In this document: positions 1-9,719 of the stretch, in pieces | How the letters are laid out: each line of letters starts with the position of its first letter | Numbering within the stretch: the stretch's first letter is position 1 | Source of the DNA: Saccoglossus kowalevskii | Lineage: Eukaryota > Hemichordata > Enteropneusta > Harrimaniidae | NCBI RefSeq assembly: GCF_000003605.2 | Contig: NW_003107588.1 | Span: forward strand, 106,126 to 136,963 | Length of the DNA stretch: 30,838 nt | Direction of reading: 5' to 3' | Notes under the pieces: model-generated | The model's input: the letters and a program-made list of their open reading frames with translations, nothing else | Databases searched by the model: none | What the model was told of the DNA's origin: nothing | Program-made: the position numbers and the translations under genes

Positions 1-1394
1 TCACATGATATGATATAGTCTATGATATAGTAAATCAGTTACAAGTTAAATATCTTGATTGGGCAACCCTCCCCTCTCCTCAGTACATGATAATATTCAA
101 ATAGGTACTTGTAACAAAAATAGAATTATCCACGAAAACATACCAGTATTTGAATAGCGAATGGCCATGTGGTAATGGTATGATTCAAACTGAACTGTAT
201 GCACTATACTGTAAGTTAATTTTGCAGTTGTCCTTGCATCCATGATTACTGATCAAACTGCAATTAACAGTATAAATGCAAGTAAAATTGGTACAAATAT
301 GGTCATTTCACTATTAAGTCATTACACAATTAACCATTCAAGGTTATGCTCAGGTCACAAGCAGCCAAACACTGTAGTGTTATCCCACGTACCCTTGAGC
401 ACAACAAAAAAAACAAAAAAAAACAAAACAAAAAAACATTTAAGTCACCAACCAAGTAATTTTTACGCTAATGAAGGCAATTTTTCCACAATAATTTTAT
501 ATTATGTGATCTCAAATCTCAAATTCCCAGGTTATCAATGTATTGATAAATAGTATATTTCAGGAGATGGGGTAATAAATGATACACTGAGAATCATCAG
601 AAAAAAATAGTTTGACATGCACCGACTGTTTGACTTGTATATTAATGCAAACGATAATATAAGAGTTGGAATGGAAAAGCTAACAAAGCATCTGTGTCCA
701 AATATTTTATCAAATTAACAAGATGGAGGTAAATATGTACTGAACTAGTACAAATAAAAGTTAAAAAAAAATTCAGGAAAATTTGTCCCACAAAAAATTA
801 GAACAATTTGAGAAATAGTAAACTCACCAATATTTCACAGACTATCAAAAAATAATTATTAATTTCAGTTCTGTTATGTTATTTTATCACTATGACAACA
901 TACTTTTATAATATTATTCATACTGATACATACAAAATATTGCAGATATGCTGGTAGACCTGTGTAAGGGGTGTGTTTATCAATGCACTACAATCAATAT
1001 TTAAAGACTGGCAAATTGTAGATTCAAACAGAAGCCGAAATTACTAGATGTAATTTTTTTATTTTATTAAATTATTACATATAAATTTGGTTCAATGTTA
1101 ACCCAATAAAATGTCTATTTTTGTTACCTTTTACAAATGAAACCTAGGAAATATTCTTAAATTTTTTTGCACAAATTTTGATGAAGACCTGTTGATAATA
1201 GGAAATGATGTCAATTTGGTTTAAAATTATTAAAAAAAATTTTGAGAAAAATATTGAAGAAAATATTGCACCAAAATTTAAAAAATGTTGTTATTATTTA
1301 ATGAAATCAATATTGTGGTATGACATAATCACTGATGCACTGATTAAACCGTATCACTACCATTACAAATGTTTATGTTCATTTCAATATAATA
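1..1394. other. AT-rich non-coding stretch, probably intronic
   Basis: No credible exon was found on either strand. The longest open frame here is about 100 codons of low-complexity A/T-driven sequence. An A-rich, C-containing run lies at about 402-436. The plus strand looks A- and C-biased, which fits the first intron of the leftward gene whose first exon is at 3335-3440. I tested minus-strand splice-site pairs near 825-860 and 1125-1190. They gave exons of 14 nt or exons with stops in all frames, so none is called. Confidence 0.4.
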
Positions 1395-1602
1395 CTGTAG
1401 AATACTTTATTTTTGCTTGGAATTTATTTTCGCTATTTTCGCTGAAGGGATGATTCCGTGAAAATAAAATCCAGCGAATATACTTTTTTCCCTATATTTC
1501 CTATTAAACTCATGAAAAATCAGTGAAAATAAATTCCAAGCAAAACGCCCAAAAAGCCTTTTCAGCGAAAATTAATTCCAGCGAAAATAAAGTATTGTAC
1601 AG
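1395..1602. mobile_element. 208-bp MITE with TA target duplication
   Basis: The ends form an inverted repeat of about 39 bp beginning CTGTA, with three mismatches and one indel between arms. They are immediately flanked by TA at 1393-1394 and 1603-1604. Internal blocks of the type GCGAAAATAAATTCC recur in both orientations. TA duplications with short CTGTA ends are what Tc1/mariner-mobilised MITEs leave. It carries no transposase; the open frame across its right half is a by-product of the repeats. Confidence 0.75.
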
Positions 1603-1965
1603 TATTAAAATTTTGCAAATTAATAACCTTAGAATACAACAATCACATTCACTCTTTCTGCAAATATACCTGAATAATTTGTTTCCATATTTTCCATATC
1701 TAAGTATTTTCTACTTTCCGGCCATATATGACACTTCACTGACAATGCCTCAGATTTACAACACCACTAAATTAATTAAATATATGTGAATCGTGACAAA
1801 TTTAAATACGTAAACCCAATAAATATTTTTTTTTAAATCACTTAGTAATTACTATACTAATTTTCAGTGAATTCTCATTTTTTGCTCAATTGTTCGGGAT
1901 CAATATCTGACAAAATTGAATAAATAATTATGTTTTTAAAATTTTGAGCTAACCAATTTTATATA

Positions 1966-2342
1966 CTGTAAAACATGTTGAAAAAGCGACATACTATTTT
2001 AGCGAATTGTGGTAAAATGATGTACTAGCGAATTGATGATTTAGCGAATCTCTCTTGTCATTGTTGATTTCCTGTTTTCACAATACTTGTCTGTCGCCTG
2101 CCAAAACAAATGCGCAGTTATCATCTCTATTAAAACAAAGAAAAACTGTCAAGTGTAATTAGGAAGCACCCCAGATTTTCTGTGTTGTTTATAGAGTGTG
2201 TGTGTGGAGAAAAAGCTGTTGTTTGGCCGCCATTTTGAATTTATAATAAAGTCATTAGCGACGTCTTAAATTAGCGAATTAGTTCTCTCGCTAAATTTGC
2301 TAAAAAGACATGCTTGCGAAGAAGACATGTAATGTTTTACAG
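1966..2342. mobile_element. 377-bp MITE, CTGTAAAACAT ends, TA duplication
   Basis: The left end CTGTAAAACAT and the right end ATGTTTTACAG are perfect inverted copies, flanked by TA at 1964-1965 and 2343-2344. The interior repeats TTAGCGAAT-type motifs several times on both strands. It shares the CTGTA terminus and TA flanks with the neighbouring element at 1395, so one transposase family probably moved both. No coding capacity. The right half contains a GCCGCCATTTTG stretch resembling a YY1 site, which may be coincidental. Confidence 0.7.
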
Positions 2343-2344
2343 TA

Positions 2345-3334
2345 TCTTTAAAAATTGTTAATGAACGTAAACAAAAGTATTACTGTACTGGTATTAACCT
2401 GCCTATAATGCTATGGGCCAAGAGAGTATTAATGTGTATATATATATAATTTTTTATTGCATACTTTTGCCTGCTGCTGCCAGAAAGTTTTCTGCTAAAA
2501 TAGTGCTAATATTTAAAGATGGAGTGTTTCATTTGAATAAATTCAAGGTGAATTGAGGGGCCTGGGTTGCTGTCATTAACTGTTTGTAGTAAGGCCAACA
2601 ACTTGGTGTTATGGCATAACGTGAGCAAATAACAGTAGACAATAGCGGCTGAGACACTTCCTATATACACTCCTACTGGTGTACAATACGATGCACAAGA
2701 CCAAGGAAGTGTCGATTGTCAGTTGTGCACGTAACTCGCGAGCTGTTCCTGAATTCGCCACGTAAGCAATGATCGTATCGAGTTACACTCAGCCATGCTT
2801 TCACCATCTAGCTCAATTTACAAGACAGGAGTATCAGATAGAGTCGCAATTGGCCTTCCGATGAGGGTCACAACGCCGGCATGCCACTAGTCAACGTGAA
2901 GGCAGACATGACCAGTACAATACTGTATTCTGCCATGAAATTCTTTGACGTTTAAATACGGTAATGTTAAAGTCTAGAGTAACTTGGTAAGTTACTACAA
3001 AACTAAGTGCGGTCCAGGCCTCATTTATGAAGGACATTCCCAAGGAAGTATATTTGCATAAAAGGAAGTTTTTTATGGAAGATCATTATTAAAAACAGGT
3101 CTAATCCTTCATGAAATCACATCGACAATAAAGTGATAAAACTATTGATGTTATGATATGACATATTCGGACACTCGGATGCACCGTGAAGAGCAGATCA
3201 CAACCAATATCGACAGTGTTTGACTTTTGTTTTGAAAATGAAGTGCCAGAGTCTCGAAGAATGGATAGAAGTATGGTAATACACAAAATCAACACGGAAA
3301 AACGCACCGATTGCGACAAACAGCTTTGACTCAC
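2345..3334. other. Non-coding, probable start of intron 1 of the leftward gene
   Basis: No gene was recognised. It includes a short TA dinucleotide run near 2437-2450 and a 10-bp perfect inverted repeat, GACACTTCCT at 2652-2661 with AGGAAGTGTC at 2705-2714. CpG is locally more frequent at about 2640-2900 than in the flanks. The minus-strand open frame continuing to 3198 runs past a consensus splice donor and is read here as intron. Confidence 0.4.
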
Positions 3335-3440
3335 CATCTTCTTTGGCATCGATTGATAAAATTGTATTCTCCAGTAGAAAACTGAATGAAACGACGCAAA
3401 TAGCGGAGAAGAACTTTTGAAAACTAACACAGCTCGCCAT
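3335..3440 (-). CDS. First coding exon of a secreted or ER-targeted protein (partial gene)
   Basis: Reading leftward, an ATG at 3440-3438 in strong context (A at -3, G at +4; AAGATGGCGAG) opens 35 codons plus one base and ends at a consensus donor, AAGATG|GTGAGT (GT at 3334-3333). The peptide begins MASCVSFQKFFSAICVV and has a short Lys-containing n-region, a hydrophobic core at about residues 10-23 (FFSAICVVSFSFLL) and a polar region ending DAKED. This is a typical signal peptide with cleavage near residues 30-32. The open frame continues upstream to 3656, but this ATG has the best context and gives a proper signal peptide. The following exons must lie beyond the left edge, or in small exons I could not identify, so the mature protein is unknown. 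The split phase is 1. Composition to the left (A and C over T and G on the plus strand) supports leftward transcription. This is inferred from sequence pattern only. Confidence 0.5.
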
Positions 3441-3513
3441 CTTTAGTATGGACTGTACCATTCTACTGTGGGTATGCAGGTTTTTAAAGGTCCCGATGGT
3501 TCTTGAGCGATTT

Positions 3514-3521
3514 CTTATAAG
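3514..3521 (-). promoter_or_regulatory. TATA-like element for the leftward gene
   Basis: CTTATAAG lies about 75 bp upstream of the minus-strand ATG at 3440, a spacing that would give a short 5' UTR. It is a short motif and may be chance. Confidence 0.25.
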
Positions 3522-4381
3522 AGCTGAGTGAGGGCGACATTGATGTATGTCAATTAAAGGATGTAGTAGAGTTTTCGGCAATGAATTTTGACAAAACATT
3601 GTAACTAATGCCGACATGAATACAGTAATCCTGCTAAAAAAATCAACAAATTGCAAACACTGTGACGCCGGACTGTGAGGGTGCGACTTTCCGTTTGAAC
3701 TGATTTGATAGATGTAAACACAAATACCCGATTAGACGATGAAAATGTAATTTTAGTATTTTAAATTATGTCCCAACAACATATTTACTGGTGTGTATAT
3801 ATCAGATCTGTCAAGGGTCAGTACTGACATGAGGGGGCTTTCTAGACGAATACGATACCGTACAGGAGCAGACAATGCCACCGCCCAGAAGGTTGCGAAC
3901 ATTAACGATATACTATACTCTATTTTCACAATTTAGTTTGCAAATACAAATTTGAAGGACAGTGTCCAATATGGATTACGACCACCGCCCTTTCGACATA
4001 TAGAAATAGATTGCATTGAATGCGTTTTGACTAATTGAGTGTGCTAATTACGAAGATAAATCCAATCATCAAGTTGCTGTTTTTTAGGTTTAAATATATA
4101 AAAATATCATAATATAACGGTATAAAGTGTGATATTCTGAAAAAAGTAGTTGTTCTGCGGATAGTGTCTATTAGTAATTATCTAACAACTTGAAAACAAA
4201 TAAATTCAATGTATCGACTTTACCAGTGCATACTCCGAAGTTGATGGAAACGAACGAACGTGGATTAAGAGTATTCAGATAGATTGTACTTTTGTAGCTA
4301 TTTTACTTTTTATCTATAGAGGGACTGTGGTACAGTTTACCAAGTGTTTACAGTGTAACCGATTTTATTTATAGCGACGCG

Positions 4382-4394
4382 CGCCATCTAGTGG
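4382..4394 (-). promoter_or_regulatory. CTCF-like core motif
   Basis: The minus strand reads CCACTAGATGGCG, matching the bilaterian CTCF core CCASYAGRKGGCR at every position. It lies between the leftward gene (3440) and the rightward gene (6338), where an insulator would be expected. Motif match only; occupancy is not shown. Confidence 0.4.
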
Positions 4395-5215
4395 CGATAA
4401 ATCGCGTTTATTCGTTTTTACCGACTACGCCCTCTTTACGAAACAGCGGACAGCGGTTGAAACAACACTATGATCTCAAGCAGCGAATATATTAATTGTC
4501 TGGGCCATGGCAGAGAAAAACGATTCTGATTCAAATACTATGATTAAACAATAAATTAATTAAACAATAAGAAGAAGGTCCATAATATAATATATGTATA
4601 CATGTGTTGGGTCACGTGTCAGTTTATTGTAGATTTGTTTTGAAGCAGTATTCATATTCTTATATGACTGTGTTCAGGTTAATCCAATATGCGTTCACGC
4701 ATGGAAGAAACTATATTTAGTACGGAGTAAATGAAGACAGGATTTACAAATAATATGCAATTATTCAGTTGTTTTATGTTTGATTTTACAATACAGTAAC
4801 TATCCGATAATAACGAAGAGTAACTACTCTCGACGACTTCAAAGGTCACCCCATCTAATGTCTACTCAATCAAATACATTGGATATAATTGAAACCGTTA
4901 GATTTATCAATGGAAGTCCCATACAAATATATTAGATCTTTTCGACGGGTTCATTAGATTCTATTATCGATATAATATTATCCGATAACGTTAAATGATA
5001 CACACCATCCTTAGAATAATGGGAAGTAATACAGAGTACCATTGTACATGTCATTCCATCTTTTCTTCAGAATAATTTCCCTGTGTACACGGATGTTGCT
5101 TGTCATGTCGAAAATAATATGCCGAAATAAACATAACTTACAGTAAATCATTGAAACGAACAACGAATACTGTAACAATGGTATTGAGTTGCAATGTTTC
5201 ATCCCAATGGGTGCT

Positions 5216-5763
5216 TAGCCCGTGCTGTGACGGTTCGCGCAAACTTAGACCGTGCTAAGACCACAGTCAGCCGGCGCACACGAAATAATAAAATACAATA
5301 TTTACTATATTTAAAACAGAAATTGTCATCTGACTGTAAGGCCGTGGAAGATTGGCTGCTGAGCTGGAATGACAATTTTTGGTTTTAAATACCCCGGGAA
5401 AGTGTTCTATGTTCTTCGTGTAATTAGGTGTTCGTATTTAAGGAACGAATTCGACCGAATTTTGTTATCGGTTGGCTTAATATTATCCCAATGGATCGTA
5501 TTTCCGTGGAAGATTGGCATTTTTGTCCTGATTTGTAGGAATCTGAAAAACGCGTTTCATAACTTGTCTCTTATTTAGTTTTATGCTGCATTCAAGATGG
5601 CGGCCCCATATAGTAAATATCGTATTTATTTTATTATCACGTATGTGCCAGCTGACTGTGGCTAAGACCACGTCACGGTCACATTCATTTCGTTCTCTTG
5701 CGTGCGCACACGTTTTAATATGGCTAATACCACGGTCACTCATATTGACCGACCGTGGGCTAA
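5216..5763. mobile_element. About 550-bp foldback DNA element
   Basis: Subterminal arms at 5252-5310 and 5608-5670 are inverted copies of about 60 bp, around 80% identical by eye, including the shared CCACAGTCAGC core and the ATATTTACTATAT/ATATAGTAAATAT ends. Outer ends TTAGCCCGTG (5216-5225) and CGTGGGCTAA (5754-5763) are also roughly inverted. Motifs of the form GGCTAANACCACG recur near the right end (about 5660 and 5722), like subterminal transposase-binding repeats. The sequence CCGTGGAAGATTGGC occurs twice inside it (5342 and 5503 regions). The short open frames here are arms of the repeat, not genes. A consensus YY1 motif, AAGATGGCGGC, lies at its right arm (about 5594-5604). Confidence 0.6.
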
Positions 5764-6130
5764 CGTTGTTGACCTTTTAGCCGGTGATGATTGTGCGTGC
5801 ATGAAAAAAAAACTCCGTACTTCAAGTATTTAAAGTCAAGGTTGGCATAGACTGACAATATTAGGATTTATATAAATACTTGTTGTAACATACGACTTCT
5901 CATCCAATCTCATCGTGAAACATTTCGAGATATGAAGAAATAATTTCACTTTCAGACTGGAAGAAGGGAAAACATTTCTGCGCTCTCATTTACGCCCTCA
6001 CCGGCTAGAACTGTTGTCATGATTTGCTTCGGGCTACGTGGGTTACGTAAACAGCGTAAATCTATTTTATCAATGCCTAAACCTTTTGTGTATGACATTA
6101 GCCAGGGGTTAGTTCCCGGCGTTCCTTGCG
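5764..6130. other. Upstream region of the 6338 gene
   Basis: No gene is seen. CpG content rises from about 5990 towards the exon, consistent with a promoter. Overlapping open frames on both strands from 5952 to 6243 lack any recognisable protein signature. Confidence 0.35.
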
Positions 6131-6135
6131 ATGTC

Positions 6136-6149
6136 GGCACCATGGTAAC
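6136..6149 (+). promoter_or_regulatory. X-box-like RFX site
   Basis: The sequence reads GGCACC-AT-GGTAAC. It matches the RFX consensus GTNRCC-(0-3)-RGYAAC at 11 of 12 half-site positions, and the right half is perfect. It lies about 190 bp upstream of the ATG at 6338. RFX factors drive ciliary genes across animals, which fits the ciliary or sperm-tail character of the downstream protein. Binding is inferred. Confidence 0.45.
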
Positions 6150-6193
6150 TGAGGCCGGAAACCAGTCAAGCAACGCGTGTTCTTTTGTGTATA

Positions 6194-6201
6194 TGACGTC
6201 A
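6194..6201. promoter_or_regulatory. Full palindromic CRE
   Basis: TGACGTCA, the CREB/CREM/ATF site, lies 137 bp upstream of the start codon and 45 bp downstream of the X-box-like site. CREM/CRE control is common in testis-expressed vertebrate genes. Function here is inferred. Confidence 0.45.
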
Positions 6202-6337
6202 TCACACCGGCGACACTCCGAGCAACTGGTGGTTGACAGATAGGCCTTTATTGTTGCTAGACGTTTCTGTACTGTTACATTTATGTGCCTTTTCTAAACA
6301 GTTAAACTGTCTGGCAGTACTAGTATATCAACTCAAC

Positions 6338-6771
6338 ATGGCTGCTCATTGTTGCGGGTCGTTCGGTGCGTACAAACACTTGTACAGTCGCCACCAAGAC
6401 CTCTCGACCGATGGGCTCGAAACAGTCTGGGTGTCGAAGCGGTTCATCCCGACAGACCTTCGCAGTACAGCGCCTGTTCCAAAACACAAACCCATGGTCT
6501 CGAGGGAATACCAGCAACTTCCATCATACTGGGTGCCGTTGGGAGAACCTTCTTTGAAAGTCATCGACAGGGGGTACGAAGAACGAGAAATCTACGCCTC
6601 CCAGCCGAGCACAAGGAGTGAAGAGTGGTCTTCATTGCGACAGATTTTGCCTTCCCGTGGGACTTGTCGTCGGGGATATCCACCAAACTGGGGAACCGGT
6701 ATCGCTGTACCTCCCCCAACATCACCTTACAAAGAGACAAGGTTCCCGCACATAAATAGTCCCATGACAAG
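6338..6771 (+). CDS. Small microtubule-inner-protein-like gene, exon 1
   Basis: The ATG at 6338 has strong context (AACATGG). It starts 144 codons plus two bases and ends at a consensus donor, ACAAG|GTAAGC (GT at 6772-6773). Without splicing the frame stops immediately inside the donor (TAA at 6773), as expected for a true exon end. The encoded segment has no signal peptide or membrane span. It is rich in Pro, aromatic and charged residues: MAAHCCGSFGAYKHLYSR at the N-terminus, a YWVPLGEP segment near residue 64, and PPNWGTG near 115. Spliced to exon 2 at 9793 it gives 160 residues ending SPMTRYVDHMHQTNRLFKLH. From memory, this C-terminal block (MTR[FY]xDH...R.F.L[YH] at the very end) resembles the sperm microtubule inner protein TEX49/SPMIP11, which is also a short protein. 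The family assignment is tentative; the gene itself is well supported. An upstream in-frame ATG at 6233 exists, but the 6338 context is better. Confidence 0.72.
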
Positions 6772-7449
6772 GTAAGCAAGATACAGTCGTGCGATTTTCG
6801 GTCAATTTGCCGAATTGAAACGATTGTTCAATAGGAAAATTGTCACTCTCCTAATAGAACTCTAATATATACTGACATTTGAAATGAGTAAAAATGAGTT
6901 GTTTTAGGTATCACGTTCAATTTTGGTTATTATTATTTATTTATTTAGGGAAGGGAGTAAAATTCTGAAACAAATATAGACTACAATACAATTCAGTACA
7001 ATATACTTAACGCGTGTTCGTTTTGTAAGCGTATGTTTTGTTTTTTCAAGCGCTACTAAACTAAAAATGATCCTGCATTTCTAATGAACGAAATTCAATA
7101 CCAATCATTGAATAGCAACTCATTGGCTAATCCTATATTCTCTACTCACCATGGAAACCGGCAATTCCGTAAAGAAGTTATAGCTGTGATATTTAAAGTT
7201 ACAGTGCTCACAGACAATAGATCCAGGACATGAATATACTTTATTGACCTAATCGTAAAAGGTCATCAAACCGACCATCCCAGGGTGAACATGCATTCCC
7301 TTATTATTTACACAAAGTACAAACCCATCAGTTTTTCTTTGTCATTGTTTTTTGAGTATTTACCTCCAGCTTATCTTTAAATAAACGACATGGTTTAATC
7401 GCCCACACATAATACTCGGATGTTGCTTGGCACTAGGCTATGGTAATAC

Positions 7450-7494
7450 ACAGTCCCTCTATCATAGAGGGACTGTCTATCATAGAGGGACTGT
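7450..7494. repeat. Perfect 27-bp palindrome plus 18-bp tandem duplication
   Basis: ACAGTCCCTCTAT, one C, then ATAGAGGGACTGT (7450-7476) is a perfect palindrome. Its right part, CTATCATAGAGGGACTGT (7459-7476), is repeated exactly in tandem at 7477-7494. Related solo copies occur at 4315-4330 and, inverted, at 9271-9285, so the motif is dispersed and probably the terminus of a short transposon family. Confidence 0.7.
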
Positions 7495-7586
7495 GGGTAA
7501 TATCATGGATCTACCATGGACAGATGGAAATACACTTCATATCAAACAAACTTTGTACATGTATTTGATAATTGTGATTTTTAGAC

Positions 7587-8363
7587 GACCCTGGTAAAAA
7601 AAGACAATCTGGTCCTGGTTTTGACGTTCCGACCCCAAAACAGGTTGATTGATCCGGCCTGGATATAAATTATATTCAATATGTGTTCATATCTAATGTT
7701 AATGTATTAAATACACAACGAATATATGACTTATCTTATTCACAACTTATTTTTTGTCTTTTGCAGGACATTTTTCATGATTTAATACCACGTTTTACAC
7801 AATGCAACAGACGTTTATTTACTCGCCGCCATCACAAATGTGCCTTCCATTCTTAATTTATTCACACAATTCCCTTTGTAAATGCATTCCAACTAAGCAC
7901 GAAAATGTGTACGCTAATCAAAACTGTATTGCCTGACAAGCAAAAACACAACATCCAAAAACACTGCTAGACCAATAACACTATTTTGTCTGCCTACATA
8001 AATTGATACATTTTTCTACGTTCCGAATTCATTACGTGATAAACAACCACAAATGTGCATTTGAATCCTGACTGAAACAGATTGTATCAGATGTGTATTC
8101 TGTGTCTGGGCCGCACAGATCCATGTGCACAGTGCCATTCACTGCATTGTGTAAAACGTGGTGTTAAATCGTGAAAATACCCTGCAAAAGACAAAAAATA
8201 AATTTAGAATAAGATAATCATGCATTCATTGTGCATTTAATATGTTAACATTAGATATGAACACGTATTGAAAATAATTCATAACCGGGCCTGGATCGAC
8301 CAATCAGTTTTGGGGCCGGAACGTCCAAACCAGGGCAGGATCATCTTTTTTTTTACCAGGACC
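7587..8363. mobile_element. 777-bp foldback element with about 220-bp inverted arms
   Basis: Arms at 7587-7806 and 8143-8363 are inverted copies of each other, around 80-85% identical by eye over about 220 bp. Shared landmarks from the outside in are CCTGGTAAAAAAA, GACGTTCCG, CATATCTAATGTTAA, TTTTTTGTCTTTTGCAG and CCACGTTTTACACAATGCA. The 336-bp spacer has no open frame of interest. Such long arms without coding sequence indicate a foldback-type non-autonomous DNA transposon. A 12-bp direct repeat, TTTGATAATTGT, lies just outside both ends (7564-7575 and 8397-8408). The left arm carries a strong cryptic splice acceptor on the plus strand at about 7764. Confidence 0.8.
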
Positions 8364-8411
8364 ACAAGAGACCAATGCCGGATCGTTTCTGACACCTTTG
8401 ATAATTGTTGT

Positions 8412-8578
8412 GGAAAGACTTCCCTGTCCAAAACTTAACCCTAACCTAACACTCCAGCCCCCATGTAATTGTATATGCCCCCCTCATGTCCAAAGAGGGG
8501 CATATACAATTAAAACAGGGGAGGGGCAAGGTTATGATTAGAGTTGTGTGGGTTTTTTTGGACTAAGGAAGTCTTACC
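8412..8578. mobile_element. 167-bp MITE/hairpin
   Basis: The ends GGAAAGACTTCCC (8412-8424) and GGAAGTCTTACC (8567-8578) are inverted. The core stem AATTGTATATGCCCC (8467-8481) pairs perfectly with GGGGCATATACAATT (8497-8511). Together they make a long imperfect hairpin inside the intron, directly next to the larger foldback element. It is most simply a small MITE. A structured RNA or microRNA precursor is possible but not favoured. Confidence 0.55.
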
Positions 8579-8779
8579 AATGATTTATTTATGTATGTGT
8601 TGGTTCATATGTATTTCAAATGTACAACCCGAGAGAATCACTCATGTAAGCTATGTACTTTGTTGTTTATACTCTTACTTCTTTCACAAGTAGGTCAAGT
8701 TAATTAAATAAATTCATATATATTTGTATCGTTTGCATACTAATACTATTTGCAAGATAATACTATTTGTAAAAATGAA

Positions 8780-9719
8780 ACTCATTTGCTACGTTCACAC
8801 GACAGCAATTTATCGGACCCCAACGGCTCGAGCCAGCAAAAATGGCCATGTAAACGTGTTCGGCTCGAGCCAAGTTCGGCTCCACTAAACCCTCGGGGTT
8901 GAACTTCGATAGGGTTGAGTCCCGACATAGCTCCGATCATGTAAGCGCATCAGGGCCCAACTATCGGAGCCGAAATCACGCCCTCAATCGTCTTCTTCGA
9001 GTAACCTCTCATTTCAATTATGGCGGAGACAACATCTCTCATAATTTTACGCAATTTCCGGCTTGAATAAGAGGTACACGTCCTAATATATAGTAACAAA
9101 TTATTGCGATAGATTAATAGCTCAACGGGAAACAAAAATGGCGCACGAAATTATGTGGCAAAAACTTGAAAGAACGACTGAATGGAAACTTTTTAAAGAC
9201 ACTAAACATAAAAATCGTAGAAACAATCGCGGTACGGTAACGTGTTCCTGGTAGGTTTAGATTCTTCCATAGTCCCTCTATGATAGATAGAGAGAATCTG
9301 CGATTCTTCCTAGTAGTTTAGATATCACTACAGTTGAATAGTTACAAAATGGTAATTTTGCATGACAATAACTCATTTTAGCTGTCGTGTTTACTGTTTA
9401 TTCGAGATACTAGTACCTAAATCATAATACCAGTCATTGTCTTTTCTACCTCCATGCTCAGGCTCTTTTTTCTCCTAGATCAACAGCATCATGCCATGTA
9501 AAGAAAAAACACAAGCACGACACTAAAATCATTTGCAGTCACTAATTATTCAAGGGCACTGTTCCGTTCGGCTCTGGTCGAACTGAATCAAACTCTGGCA
9601 GATCACGGCTCTCGTCTGGCTCTACCGTATGAACGCATTGGAGATAATCTCCTGTTAATCCGTGGGAGGAGTAGTAGTTCAGCTTCTATAGAATGCTGCC
9701 GTGTGAACATAGCAAGTGA
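8780..9719. mobile_element. About 940-bp TIR element
   Basis: Terminal inverted repeats of about 36 bp are centred on TTGCTACGTTCACACGACAG (left, 8786-8805) and CTGCCGTGTGAACATAGCAA (right, 9696-9715), differing at a few positions. Subterminal GGCTCGAGCC and CGGCTC-type motifs recur in the left part. No transposase frame is present. TTCACAC-containing ends are typical of hAT-like MITEs, but I could not establish an 8-bp target duplication. TATTTGT flanks at 8764 and 9721 are a weak candidate. The right end sits about 70 bp from the exon 2 acceptor. Confidence 0.6.

Larger units (their letters stand above)
3441..5215. other. Intergenic region between divergent genes
   Basis: It holds the presumed 5' UTR and promoter of the leftward gene, a solo copy of the recurrent TATAGAGGGACTGTGG motif (4315-4330) and a CTCF-like site (4382-4394). 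A 15-codon frame starts at 4507 in good Kozak context but has no downstream donor before its stop. No other coding sequence is supported. Confidence 0.45.

Noticed and set aside
1130-1190. Minus-strand exon between a good acceptor (CTATTATCAACAG) and a GTAACA donor
   Set aside because: All three frames contain stops, so it cannot be a coding exon of the leftward gene.
4507-4554. ATGGCAGAG... 15-codon frame in excellent Kozak context
   Set aside because: No GT donor before its stop, so it cannot be extended by splicing; too short to support.
6019-6243. 74-codon frame upstream of the 6338 start, with an antisense partner
   Set aside because: It overlies the promoter motifs and has no protein signature; the strong ATG and splice structure of the next frame explain the locus better.
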